From Anaerolineae bacterium (lineage in GTDB: Bacteria; Chloroflexota; Anaerolineae; JAFGEY01): a stretch of 33,867 nt of DNA. Position numbers and translations under genes: made by a program. Where the stretch lies: NCBI GenBank assembly GCA_016929775.1, contig JAFGIE010000238.1, forward strand, positions 1-33,867, in the 5' to 3' direction. The notes under the pieces are model-generated. The model ran no database searches. It saw nothing but the letters and a program-made list of their open reading frames with translations, and was not told the DNA's origin. Below are positions 1 through 7,526 of this stretch, piece by piece; positions within the stretch are counted from its first letter, which is position 1; the number at the start of each line of letters is the position of its first letter.

Positions 1-21
1 AGGCCACAGATGGCCGTAGCC

Positions 22-82
22 CGGTAACATTATCATCTGACGGAACGATCACGCTTCGGTAACATTATCATTTGAGTTGACA
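22..82. repeat. Direct repeat pair, possible right end of an IS21-like element
   Basis: The 19-mer CGGTAACATTATCATCTGA at 22-40 recurs at 57-75 with a single C-to-T change, giving a 35-bp period. The second copy runs into GTTGACA, ending in CA at 82. IS21-family elements have 5'-TG...CA-3' tips, multiple terminal repeats, and can carry an outward -35 box, and TTGACA at 77-82 would suit that. The transposase genes would lie left of the window, so this is a pattern-based guess; tandem operators for a regulator are the main alternative. Confidence 0.4.
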
Positions 83-97
83 CGTACGGGAACCGCT

Positions 98-126
98 TTC
101 CCATCGGCGCCTAACTGCCGTATAAT
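98..126 (+). promoter_or_regulatory. Sigma-70-type promoter for the M1 peptidase gene
   Basis: A perfect -10 box TATAAT lies at 121-126, with TTCCCA (four of six consensus bases) at 98-103 and a 17-bp spacer. Transcription would start near 133, leaving a leader of about 120 nt before the ATG at 256. The consensus TTGACA at 77-82 is too far away (38 bp) to serve this -10. Confidence 0.5.
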
Positions 127-255
127 GGCTGCGCTGCAGAGACGGTAAGATCGGGGCTGCCCAGCGGGTCGATCGAGTAGCCCGGCGGCGGGGCGCCCGT
201 TCGAAAGAGGCGCCTGCCATGCCGTGGCGTGAGCCCCACCCAGAAAAGAGGAACG

Positions 256-1878
256 ATGAGACAGCGCACACTGTTGATCCCGGCTATCGCGCTGCTGCTG
301 GTCAGCTGTATCCTTGCCGCGCCAGGGCGCACGCCGACCGGGGCGCCAACCGGTAAACCAGACGGCGCCGTTCAGCCTGTGGCGCCGACAGCCACGCCCG
401 CGCCGACGACGGCGCCTACCGCAACGCCAACCGTCCCGCCGGCGCCCACGCCGACCGCAGCACAGCGCGCGCCCGCCCTTCCCCCCTGGGCAGGGGAGAC
501 CTTGCCTTACCGGCAGGCGATGCGCCCCGGATTTGCGGGGGATGTGGACGACATGGGTGAGGCGACACGCTATGCGATCGAGCTGGACGTGGACCTCGAG
601 GGCCTGACCTATGCGGGCCAAGCGTGGGTCTGGTACACCAACCGCGAGGAAGGTCGGCTGAACGAGATCGTGTTCCGTCTGCTGCCCAATACGCCAGGCT
701 ATGGCGGGGAGATGCGGGTCACGCGGGTCGCGGTTGACGGCGCCGGGGTCAGCCCAGAGCTACGCTTGGGGAACTCGGCCCTATACGTGCCGCTCTCCAC
801 GCCCCTTGCCCCGGGCGAGCAGATCGCCGTCTATATCGCGTTTCGCGGCGTCGTGCCCACAGACAGCGCCGCAGGCTATGCGCAGTACGGCTACTACGAC
901 CAGGTATTGGCCCTACCTAACGCCTATCCCATGATCCCGGTGTACGACGACGAGGGATGGAATGTCGAGCTAGCCCCCACGTACGGGGACGCAACCTTTA
1001 CCGATACCGCTCTGTATGCGATCCGCGTCACGCTGCCAGCCGATCTGGCGCTTGTCGCCTCAGGTGTGGTCGTGGACGAGATCGACAACGGCGACGGCAC
1101 GACCACGCACACGGTCGTCAGCGGGCCGATGCGCGACTGGACCATGGTCGCCAGCGCCGCCTTCGAGGCACAGACGACCCAGGTCGACGACATCATCGTC
1201 CGCTCGACCTACCGCGCGGGGGACGACGAGGGGGGGACGCGCGCGCTGGACTATGCTGCGCGCTCCCTGGACATCTACCAGGAGCTGATCGGCCCCTATC
1301 CCTTCAACGAGCTGGACGTGGTTGCCACGCCAACCAGGGCAGGCGGCATCGAGTACCCCGGTTTGGTCGTCATCGCCCAGAGCATGTACGGTTCAGCGGG
1401 CGGGTTCTTTGAACTGGCGACGGTGCACGAAGTCGCCCACCAGTGGTGGTACAGCCTGATCGGCAACGATCAGCTCGACGAGCCGTGGCTCGACGAGGCA
1501 TTGACCCAGTACACGAGCATGCTCTACTATGAGCAGCGCTATGGCCCCGAGGCAGCTGCGCTCGTCCGCGCCACCTACTTTGAGGCGCCCTACGAGCAGC
1601 TCGCGCCCGAGGATCAGGCGCTGGCGGTCGGCATGCCCGTAGCCGCGTATGGCGAAGGCCTGTACGGGCCGATCGTGTACGGAAAGGGACCGCTCTTTTT
1701 CCACGCCCTGCGTGCGCGCGTCGGCGATAGCACGTTCTACCGCATCCTGCAAGCCTATGCGGACGACCATGCCTACCAGATCGCCTACCCGCGCGACCTG
1801 GTTGCGACGGTCGAGCAGGTCAGCGGCGCCGCGATCGACGACCTGTACCAGGAGTGGATCCTCGGCGCCGACCGGTGA
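256..1878 (+). CDS. M1-family (gluzincin) metallopeptidase lipoprotein
   Basis: Predicted zinc aminopeptidase anchored on the outer face of the membrane. The 540-residue product starts with a lipoprotein signal (hydrophobic run, lipobox LVSC, Cys18), then a Pro/Thr/Ala-rich linker to about residue 80. The M1 signature is intact: HEVAH at 391-395 with the third zinc ligand Glu414 exactly 18 residues later, and GGIEYP at 363-368 in place of the exopeptidase motif GxMEN. It is shorter than classical 850-residue aminopeptidase N and probably lacks the C-terminal helical domain. The ATG at 256 is preferred over the in-frame GTG at 229 because AGAGGA lies just upstream of it and the signal peptide then begins properly. 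The gene converges on the MFS gene. Family assignment is firm; substrate is unknown. Confidence 0.9.
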   Translation: MRQRTLLIPAIALLLVSCILAAPGRTPTGAPTGKPDGAVQPVAPTATPAPTTAPTATPTVPPAPTPTAAQRAPALPPWAGETLPYRQAMRPGFAGDVDDMGEATRYAIELDVDLEGLTYAGQAWVWYTNREEGRLNEIVFRLLPNTPGYGGEMRVTRVAVDGAGVSPELRLGNSALYVPLSTPLAPGEQIAVYIAFRGVVPTDSAAGYAQYGYYDQVLALPNAYPMIPVYDDEGWNVELAPTYGDATFTDTALYAIRVTLPADLALVASGVVVDEIDNGDGTTTHTVVSGPMRDWTMVASAAFEAQTTQVDDIIVRSTYRAGDDEGGTRALDYAARSLDIYQELIGPYPFNELDVVATPTRAGGIEYPGLVVIAQSMYGSAGGFFELATVHEVAHQWWYSLIGNDQLDEPWLDEALTQYTSMLYYEQRYGPEAAALVRATYFEAPYEQLAPEDQALAVGMPVAAYGEGLYGPIVYGKGPLFFHALRARVGDSTFYRILQAYADDHAYQIAYPRDLVATVEQVSGAAIDDLYQEWILGADR

Positions 1879-1937
1879 CGAGCATGGACAAACCAGGGGG
1901 GATGTGATAGAATGTGCCGCAGATAGCGCGATGACGC

Positions 1938-3230
1938 CTAGCTGGCATGCGGTGCGTAGCTTCCATGGCGCGGTTCGGGGAGGGCAAGGGAGAGGGGCCA
2001 CGCGAGCGCCAACCCGATCGCCGTGATCGCAAAGAGCAGTCGATAGTTATCGCCCGTCCACTGCAGGATCAGACCGCCCAGCGTGGCGAACAGCGGGGTG
2101 ATGCCATTGAGGGTGTTGGTCAGACCGACGTAGGTGGGCCGCTCCTGTTCGGGCGCCCACTCGAGGACATAGGTCATCCAGCCGGGCATCATGCTGCTCA
2201 TCAGCGCACTGAGCGCGAAAAAGACGAGGCCATATCCCCACGCGAGCACGGCTGGGTTGACCATCACGACGGGCAGCAGCAGCGCCAGGCAGGGGACGAG
2301 GATGCCCAGGGCCAAGCTCAGCACGATCACGCGCTTGCTCCCATAGCGCTCGTTCATCCAGGCGAACAGGAGGGCGGCGAGGATGCTGCCCAGCACGCCG
2401 ATCGACGTGTAGCGACCCGCGGTCTGTGCAGGGAGGCCCAGCCGCTGCAGGGCGTAGGGCATGTAAAAGGGCATCGCCAAGCTGCCCAGGCCACTCATCT
2501 GCCGCGCGACGATCAAGCGGCGGAAAACACGGTCTTCCTTGAGGACCCGCCACAGCTGCGGGATGTACTCGCGCCAGCTTGGCATCCGATCGGCACGCTT
2601 GCCAGGCAGTTCGACGAGGAACGAGACGGCTGCGTACGAGCTCGCCAACATCAGGAACCCGAACAAGAAGAGCACGCTATAGTTCACCGGGAAGGCAGGG
2701 CCACGGTCGCCCAGCAGCCATTCGACGGCAAGACCGGCGGCAAACCCGAGCGTACCAGCGAGGAGCTGCCCTACTCCGGTCAGCCTGCCTCGGCGGCGCG
2801 GCGGGATGGCGCCGCTAAAGATGTCGAACCAAGCCACGCTCGCCAGGCCATCTGCCACCCAGAACGCGACGACGACGAGAAGCAGAGCCAGCAACACCAG
2901 CCATGCCGGACGCGCGCCGGTGCTCCAGATCAGCACCGCCATGACGAGCCACAGCGAGCGACCGATCGCCGCGGGCCACATGAGGTACGGCTTCTTGTGC
3001 GCCTTGTCAGCCAACCAGCGTGCCGCCACGAGCTGCGGAAGCAGCCAACCGGCGCTCTGCAGCGAGGACATCAGGCCGATGAACGTCGACGAGGCCCCGA
3101 GCGCGGTAAGGAAGCCCGGGATGACGGTGCTGGTGCTGAGAAAGGCCATGCCGACGCCAAAGAAGCAGAAATCCAGGGCTAGTGCCCAGAAATTCCGCCA
3201 GTAGTGACGTGGCAATGCGGTTTCTTCCAA
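1938..3230 (-). CDS. MFS transporter
   Basis: Polytopic inner-membrane protein of about 430 residues with roughly twelve hydrophobic segments in two halves, consistent with a major facilitator. The first helix region contains the DFCFFGVGMAF stretch, followed by a Gly/Pro-rich second helix (GWLLPQL) and the basic loop ADKAHKKPY expected between helices 2 and 3. No substrate can be read from the sequence. I chose the TTG at 3230 because AGGGGAG sits about five bases upstream. The more distal in-frame TTG at 3275 would lie inside the -10 box of the promoter at 3275-3303, upstream of the likely transcript start. It is transcribed divergently from the Mut7-C gene and converges on the peptidase gene, so it is probably monocistronic. 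Confidence 0.85.
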   Translation of the reverse strand: MEETALPRHYWRNFWALALDFCFFGVGMAFLSTSTVIPGFLTALGASSTFIGLMSSLQSAGWLLPQLVAARWLADKAHKKPYLMWPAAIGRSLWLVMAVLIWSTGARPAWLVLLALLLVVVAFWVADGLASVAWFDIFSGAIPPRRRGRLTGVGQLLAGTLGFAAGLAVEWLLGDRGPAFPVNYSVLFLFGFLMLASSYAAVSFLVELPGKRADRMPSWREYIPQLWRVLKEDRVFRRLIVARQMSGLGSLAMPFYMPYALQRLGLPAQTAGRYTSIGVLGSILAALLFAWMNERYGSKRVIVLSLALGILVPCLALLLPVVMVNPAVLAWGYGLVFFALSALMSSMMPGWMTYVLEWAPEQERPTYVGLTNTLNGITPLFATLGGLILQWTGDNYRLLFAITAIGLALAWPLSLALPEPRHGSYAPHAS

Positions 3231-3274
3231 GTGCTGCTCCCCTGCGTCTTGGCAGACGGTCGTGGTGAGAGGCA

Positions 3275-3303
3275 ATCATAGCAAAGGATGGAGCACAAGT
3301 CAA
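3275..3303 (-). promoter_or_regulatory. Sigma-70-type promoter for the MFS gene
   Basis: Read on the minus strand: -35 TTGACT (3303-3298), 17-bp spacer, -10 TATGAT (3280-3275). Each hexamer matches five of six consensus positions. The expected transcript start is near 3268, about 38 nt before the chosen TTG start. The element overlaps the first codons of the divergent Mut7-C gene, so polymerase binding here may interfere with transcription of that gene. Confidence 0.65.
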
Positions 3304-3800
3304 ACACCTGCGGCAGTCAAGAGAGCGATGGGCCACGCCCGCCAACGCTGCTCGCCGACGCGATGCTGGGCCGATTGGCGCGCTGGCTCCGCCTGATCGG
3401 GTATGACACCGTGTACGCCCAGGGGTGGCCCGATCACCAGGTCGCCGCGCGCGCACGCGCAGAGGGACGCATCGTCTTGACCCGTGACCGGGAGCTGGCG
3501 CGCCGGCGCGGCATTCGTTGTCTGCTGATCGAGGGCCACATGCTCGAAGCGCAGTTGACCGAGCTGTGGACCACCATCCCCCTCCCGTCAGGCCCGATGC
3601 CGCCGCGCTGTCCGCGCTGCAACGCAGCCCTCGAGGTGCTCCCGCCAGCTGCCGCGCAGGACCGTGTGCCCCCCTACGTGTTCCGGACACAGACGACGTA
3701 CCGTCGCTGTCCAGAGTGCGATCGGGTCTACTGGCAGGGCAGCCACTGGCGCCACGTGCAGCAGATCATCGAGCGCGTGCGTGCGCGCCTGGGCGCATAG
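3288..3800 (+). CDS. Mut7-C RNase-domain protein (PIN-like plus zinc ribbon)
   Basis: Predicted cytosolic nuclease of 170 residues. The N-terminal half is a Mut7-C/DUF82 PIN-like domain with the usual acidic residues: Asp24 in LADAML, Asp49 in WPDHQ and Asp67 in LTRDREL. The C-terminal half has a zinc ribbon built from two C-x2-C pairs (RCPRCN and RCPECD) followed by the family signature YWQGSH. RNase activity is inferred from the PIN-like fold, and the substrate is unknown. The ATG at 3288 is the only normal start upstream of Asp24, but it lacks a good ribosome site and lies within the spacer of the divergent MFS promoter. The next gene, rsfS, follows after 53 bp, so this gene may be linked to translation or RNA metabolism. 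Confidence 0.85.
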   Translation: MEHKSNTCGSQESDGPRPPTLLADAMLGRLARWLRLIGYDTVYAQGWPDHQVAARARAEGRIVLTRDRELARRRGIRCLLIEGHMLEAQLTELWTTIPLPSGPMPPRCPRCNAALEVLPPAAAQDRVPPYVFRTQTTYRRCPECDRVYWQGSHWRHVQQIIERVRARLGA

Positions 3801-3842
3801 AATCAGAGTGTGCGATCAAAGACAGTGCATCGACCAACACCG

Positions 3843-3856
3843 AGGAGGACAAACTG
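3843..3856 (+). promoter_or_regulatory. Ribosome binding site deciding a CTG start of rsfS
   Basis: A perfect AGGAGG (3843-3848) is followed by a five-base spacer ACAAA and then CTG (3854-3856). No ATG, GTG or TTG occurs in frame between the end of the upstream gene and this point. Confidence 0.65.
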
Positions 3857-4198
3857 GACTCACACGAACTAGCACGTACCATCGTCCACATGCTCGAGGA
3901 TGGCCTGGCGGAGAACATCATGCTGCTCGACGTACGCGAGGTCACGATCCTGGCAGACTATTTCGTGCTCTGCTCGGCCAACAGCGAGCGACAGATCCGG
4001 GCCCTGGCGGGAGAGCTCTCCCGTGAGCTCAAGGGCGAGCTCGGTCGCCCGCTTCACGTCGAGGGTGAGCCGGATTCGGGCTGGGTGCTCGTCGACTATG
4101 GCGACGTGGTCGTGCACATCTTTGCGCCCGCAGTACGCCAGCTCTACAACCTCGAGGGGTTCTGGCAGAACGCCAAGACGATCGTACACATCCAGTAG
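3854..4198 (+). CDS. rsfS: Ribosome silencing factor RsfS, probable CTG start
   Basis: RsfS (Iojap/DUF143 family) binds ribosomal protein uL14 and blocks joining of the 50S and 30S subunits when nutrients are low. The 114-residue product is the normal family length and carries the core features: DSHELA at the N-terminus, LLDVREVTILADYFVLCS at 20-37, EGEPDSGWVLVDYGDVVVH and the end segment YNLEGFW. The start is unusual. CTG at 3854 is spaced five bases from a perfect AGGAGG, and it restores the conserved N-terminal helix that the first ATG (3889) would cut off. The frame stays open further upstream inside the Mut7-C gene, but that part has no family resemblance. Often this gene sits near nadD or leuS; here it follows a Mut7-C gene. 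Confidence 0.9.
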   Translation: MDSHELARTIVHMLEDGLAENIMLLDVREVTILADYFVLCSANSERQIRALAGELSRELKGELGRPLHVEGEPDSGWVLVDYGDVVVHIFAPAVRQLYNLEGFWQNAKTIVHIQ

Positions 4199-4201
4199 AC
4201 G

Positions 4202-4216
4202 ACGTGCTCGGCACGT
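4202..4216 (+). terminator. Short hairpin after rsfS, weak terminator candidate
   Basis: A perfect inverted repeat ACGTGC-TCG-GCACGT begins four bases after the rsfS stop codon, followed by TTGTCGTG. The stem is only six pairs and there is no clean T-run, so it may merely attenuate transcription or stabilise the 3' end. Confidence 0.3.
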
Positions 4217-4269
4217 TGTCGTGCGTTCTGGGTGTGGCCTCGTACATTGGAGACAGAGAGAGGCAAGCT

Positions 4270-5016
4270 GTGAGGAGACTACTGGTCACCTGCGTTGTGC
4301 TGCTCGCCCTGGTTGGCTGCGCACCGGATCCGGTCGATCCACCGCAGATCCGGATCGAGCTGCCGCAGCCTGGGCTGGAGGTCGCGCGTGGCGAGCGGGT
4401 GCTGGTCGAATCGGTCGCCACGGGCGAACAGGGTGTGGTCAAGATCGAGCTGTGGGTCGACGGTCGGCTGTACGAGGTCAACCGCCCGGGTAGCAGCGGC
4501 GAGTTCACCGCGATCCAGATCTGGGAGGCATCAACGCTCGGCACACACACGCTCACCGTGAAGGCGTACGACCACAGGGGACAGACCAGCGCCCCGGCGA
4601 GCGTCGAGGTGCGTGTCGTGCCCGACAAGCCCACGCCGACCCCTCTTCCCGCGTCGACGCCCACCGTCGTCGTCGACGAATCGTGTGAGCTGTCGGCGCG
4701 TTTCGTCGAGGACGTCACCGTGCCTGACGACTCGCTGTTCAACAGCGGCGTCAACTTTACCAAGGTCTGGCGACTACGCAATGACGGGGAATGCACGTGG
4801 CCTCCCGGGACAGTGTGGGTCTTTACCGGCGGCAGCTTGCTCGGCGCCCAATCGCCTGTAGAGGTCGAGCTCGCCGAGCCCGACCGGATCGTGGACATCA
4901 GCGTTGACATGGTCGCGCCAGCAGCGCCTGGAACATTCAAGAGCTACTGGCGCCTGCAGGACCCCGACGGCGAGTTCTTTGGCGATCAGGCATACGTGCG
5001 CATCATCGTGCCCTGA
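4270..5016 (+). CDS. Lipoprotein with Ig-like and NBR1-type Ig domains
   Basis: Predicted surface lipoprotein of 248 residues. A short signal sequence ends in lipobox LVGC with Cys17. Residues about 28-110 form a bacterial Ig-like domain (pattern PGLEVARGERV ... WVDGRL ... TLTVKAYDHRGQ). A Pro/Thr linker (PTPTPLPASTPT) leads to a C-terminal domain of about 105 residues resembling the Ig-like domain of NBR1 (N_BRCA1_IG): KVWRLRNDGECTWPPGT, then APAAPGTFKSYWRL and a final ASP/Gln-Ala-Tyr-Val strand. In bacteria such domains are thought to serve as adhesion or carbohydrate/protein-binding modules; no catalytic motif is present. GTG at 4270 is chosen because GAGAGG lies a few bases upstream and the signal peptide starts there; the open frame begins 22 codons earlier. 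Likely its own unit, since the signalling-cluster promoter follows. Confidence 0.8.
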   Translation: MRRLLVTCVVLLALVGCAPDPVDPPQIRIELPQPGLEVARGERVLVESVATGEQGVVKIELWVDGRLYEVNRPGSSGEFTAIQIWEASTLGTHTLTVKAYDHRGQTSAPASVEVRVVPDKPTPTPLPASTPTVVVDESCELSARFVEDVTVPDDSLFNSGVNFTKVWRLRNDGECTWPPGTVWVFTGGSLLGAQSPVEVELAEPDRIVDISVDMVAPAAPGTFKSYWRLQDPDGEFFGDQAYVRIIVP

Positions 5017-5167
5017 CGGCAAGCGCTGCGCGCGCCAGGCCACAGTGCGCTCAGTGATGTAGGGTACACAAGAGTAGGTATCGGATGCAGGACCTCAACA
5101 GGCGATCTCGGTCAAACATATCGCATATCCACTATCTAGACCGTCCTTCTATGTTCGCCCAATAGGG

Positions 5168-5196
5168 TTGACTTGCCTGGGAAGCACGGGTATAAT
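5168..5196 (+). promoter_or_regulatory. Near-consensus sigma-70 promoter of the signalling cluster
   Basis: TTGACT at 5168-5173, a 17-bp spacer, and a perfect TATAAT at 5191-5196, in the 218-bp gap between the Ig lipoprotein and the DUF4388 gene. Transcription should start near 5203, leaving a leader of about 32 nt. It is the best promoter match in the window and heads a run of thirteen genes on the same strand. I see no clear operator palindrome over it, and nothing else in the gap. Confidence 0.75.
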
Positions 5197-5234
5197 GAAA
5201 GTATGCTCTATGGCAAGAGGGAGAATACGGGCGA

Positions 5235-6068
5235 ATGGCACTCCATGGCAACCTGCGCGATTTCGGTACGACCCAGCTCCTGAACCTGGTGCACCTGGCG
5301 CACAAGACCGGATCGCTACAGCTGGAACACAACTCTCGATCCTCCGAGCTCTACTTTCGCGAGGGGAAACTGATCCACGCGCAGATGACGGGCGACGATG
5401 GATTGCTGACCAGTATGCTGGTCAAGAATGGCAAACTGTCTACCGCGCAGGCGCAGGCCATCCAGACCCGCGCAAGCGGCTACGACGACAAGCGCCTCGC
5501 GATGATCTTGATCCAGAATGGCTACGTGTCCAAGGAGGACGTGATCCAAAGCGCCACCAAGTACCTCCTGGACATCGTATATCGCCTCTTTGCGTGGACT
5601 GAGGGACAGTTCCGCTTCGAGGCGGAGCGACAGCCAGACCGCCAACGCTTGACGATCCCGATCGAGCTGAGCAACGTGATCATGGAGGGCAGCCGCCGCG
5701 TGCAAGAGTGGGAACGGCTGCAAGACGAGCTGCCCGACCTGGACATGGCCCTCAAGTTCACCGATCGACCGGACGACAAGCTCAAGCGCATCAACCTCAC
5801 CGTTCAGGAATGGAAGATCATCTCCTACGTCAAGCCGACGAACTCGATCCGCCAGATTGCCAAGGCAAACGCGATGACGGATTTCCAGATCCGTAAAGTC
5901 GTATACGGTATGCTGCAGGCTGGGCTGGTCGAACTCGTCCGTCCTCCGGGGCTGGTTGTGGCTGTTCCCGGATCGCCCTCCGGCACAGCCGTTGACCGCC
6001 AACGCCGGCTGCCGGGAATCGGGCGCGGCATCATCAGCCGGCTGATCGAACGCATCAAGAGTCTGTGA
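5235..6068 (+). CDS. DUF4388 (PATAN) domain protein with winged-helix C-terminus
   Basis: Soluble 277-residue protein. Residues 1-135 match the DUF4388/PATAN pattern: GNLRDFGTTQLLNLVHLAHKTG, LYFREGKLIHA, then a helical part (LLTSMLVKNGKLS, LAMILIQNGYVS) and FRFEAERQP. Residues about 180-238 look like a winged helix (LTVQEWKIISYV ... SIRQIAKANAMTDFQIRKVVYGMLQAGLVELVRPP in separate helices). A basic tail with RGIISRLIERIKSL ends the protein. PATAN domains occur on response regulators that control type IV pilus phototaxis in cyanobacteria and are often encoded beside MglA-like GTPases; the GTPase gene here starts 16 bp downstream. A role as a GTPase partner or effector is inferred. It is the first gene after the strong promoter at 5168. 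Confidence 0.85.
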   Translation: MALHGNLRDFGTTQLLNLVHLAHKTGSLQLEHNSRSSELYFREGKLIHAQMTGDDGLLTSMLVKNGKLSTAQAQAIQTRASGYDDKRLAMILIQNGYVSKEDVIQSATKYLLDIVYRLFAWTEGQFRFEAERQPDRQRLTIPIELSNVIMEGSRRVQEWERLQDELPDLDMALKFTDRPDDKLKRINLTVQEWKIISYVKPTNSIRQIAKANAMTDFQIRKVVYGMLQAGLVELVRPPGLVVAVPGSPSGTAVDRQRRLPGIGRGIISRLIERIKSL

Positions 6069-6084
6069 GTCCCTGGGGGCATCG

Positions 6085-6639
6085 ATGCAGACCGTCAAAA
6101 TGGTTGTGACCGGACCCTTCAACGCCGGTAAGACGCAGTTCATCGGGACGATCAGCGAGATCGATGTCGTCTCGACAGAAGAGCCAATATCGCGCGCGGC
6201 GGAACGGATCAAGCACTCGACCACGGTCGCGATGGACTTTGGTCGGATCACGGTCGACCAAGACCTGGTGCTCTATCTGTTCGGCACCCCGGGGCAGAAG
6301 CGGTTCGACTTTATGTGGGAGATCCTGTCGGAAGGGATGCTGGGCTTTGTGGTCCTGATCGACAGCGCGCGCCCGGAGACGTTTCGGGAAGCGCGGCGCA
6401 TCCTGGAGGTCTTTCGCGGCTATGCGCCGACGCCCTATGTCGTTGCCGCCAACAAGCAGGACCTGGCGGATGCCTGGTCTGCGTCCGATCTGCGCATTGC
6501 CCTCAAAGTCCCGAGCGAGGTCAAGGTCCTGCCCTGCGTCGCCACGGACAAAGAGTCGGTCAAGAACGTCTTGCTCGAGCTGCTCTATGCCATTCTAGAA
6601 GAGATGGATGAGGCTGAAAGGGAAGGGACGCCGGTGTAG
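6085..6639 (+). CDS. Small Ras-like (MglA/Rup-type) GTPase
   Basis: Single-domain 184-residue GTPase. Motifs in order: P-loop GPFNAGKT (10-17), switch I with Thr46/Thr47, G3 region FGTPGQKRF (66-74), and NKQD (123-126) for guanine specificity. The Asp normally opening G3 (DTAGQ) is Gly67, a feature of this bacterial subfamily, whose proteins often need a separate activating protein. Known relatives include MglA, the polarity switch for gliding and twitching in Myxococcus. The usual partner, a Roadblock/LC7 protein (MglB-like), is not found in the window; the DUF4388 gene 16 bp upstream is the likely functional neighbour. GGGGG precedes the ATG. Function in motility or polarity is inferred, not shown. 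Confidence 0.9.
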   Translation: MQTVKMVVTGPFNAGKTQFIGTISEIDVVSTEEPISRAAERIKHSTTVAMDFGRITVDQDLVLYLFGTPGQKRFDFMWEILSEGMLGFVVLIDSARPETFREARRILEVFRGYAPTPYVVAANKQDLADAWSASDLRIALKVPSEVKVLPCVATDKESVKNVLLELLYAILEEMDEAEREGTPV

Positions 6640-6687
6640 CCTTCCAGCTATCGCCGATCTCGAGCGCCTGTCGTCGGAGGCCTCGCT

Positions 6688-7482
6688 TTGAGCTCCATTG
6701 TCACTACAGAGGGCATCGTCCACTATGAGATGGACGGGCGTGGGCAGCCCGTGATCTTGTTGCATGGGTGGATCAACTCGTGGGCTGTGTGGCGAGAGAC
6801 CATGATCGACCTCGCCCAACAGGGCCCGTTCAAGGTCTATGCGCTCGACTTTTGGGGGTTTGGCGATTCGGCAAAGGAGCGCACGCCTCCCTTCCGGATC
6901 GACTCTTACGTCGGCATGGTCGAGGAGTTTCTCGAGATCATGGGGATCCAGCAGGCGCCCGTGATCGGGCACTCGATGGGCGGCACCGTCGCCCTGAGCC
7001 TGGCGTTCGCGCGACCGGACTGCGTGCGCAAGGTCGCCGTCGTCGGCGCGCCGGTCGTCGGCAGCTCGCTGCATCCCTTGCTCAAGATCGGCTCAGCACG
7101 CTGGGTTGCCAACACCCTGTTTCGGATCCCGGCAGTGCTCCGATTCGTCGTCTGGCTGGTCCTGGCTGGAGACTCGCAACGCATCCAGCACATGATCTTC
7201 CGCGACGTGTCACGGGCCAACGCCGAGTCCTTCTTTCGCAGCATCGGCGACCTGTGGCGTACGGACCTGCGCCCATACCTGGACATGATCCGTGTCCCTG
7301 TGCTCGGCGTGTTCGGGCAGCACGACAACATCGTGCGGCCCGAACAGGGCGCGCTCCTAAGCGCGCACGTGCCGCATGCCGAGATCGAGATGATGTCTGG
7401 TTCGCGACACTTTCCCATGCTCGACGAACCAGAGCGGTTTCGCGAGGTGCTGCTGGGATTCCTGTCCGATGCCGACAGCTAG
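6688..7482 (+). CDS. Alpha/beta hydrolase with complete triad
   Basis: Predicted cytosolic alpha/beta-fold hydrolase of 264 residues. It shows the oxyanion HG motif (LLHGW, 25-28), the nucleophile elbow GHSMGG with Ser96, Asp213 in FGQHDN and His241 in SRHFPMLD, so the triad is complete. The reaction could be ester, epoxide, halide or C-C bond hydrolysis and cannot be told from sequence. It starts with TTG, supported by GGAGG seven bases upstream (6676-6680); there is no better ATG before the first beta strand. It is a paralogue of the hydrolase at 22068-22859, sharing GIVHYE, HGWI.SW, DxWGxGDS and RHFPMLD. Its place in a signalling cluster that also encodes a PP2C phosphatase recalls RsbQ, a hydrolase that makes a signal for RsbP. 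Confidence 0.88.
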   Translation: MSSIVTTEGIVHYEMDGRGQPVILLHGWINSWAVWRETMIDLAQQGPFKVYALDFWGFGDSAKERTPPFRIDSYVGMVEEFLEIMGIQQAPVIGHSMGGTVALSLAFARPDCVRKVAVVGAPVVGSSLHPLLKIGSARWVANTLFRIPAVLRFVVWLVLAGDSQRIQHMIFRDVSRANAESFFRSIGDLWRTDLRPYLDMIRVPVLGVFGQHDNIVRPEQGALLSAHVPHAEIEMMSGSRHFPMLDEPERFREVLLGFLSDADS

Positions 7483-7526
7483 CACCCCCTCCTTGTTGGC
7501 CTACCGTCCGCCGCAGGAGCATCGAC

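Noticed and set aside
77..82. TTGACA as the -35 of the M1 peptidase promoter
   Set aside because: It is 38 bp from the TATAAT at 121 and no -10 lies at 16-18 bp; it fits better as an outward box of a mobile-element end.
3518..3853. A long N-terminal extension of rsfS inside the Mut7-C gene
   Set aside because: The frame is open but overlaps a well-supported gene, has no RsfS homology, and the family length is met from 3854.
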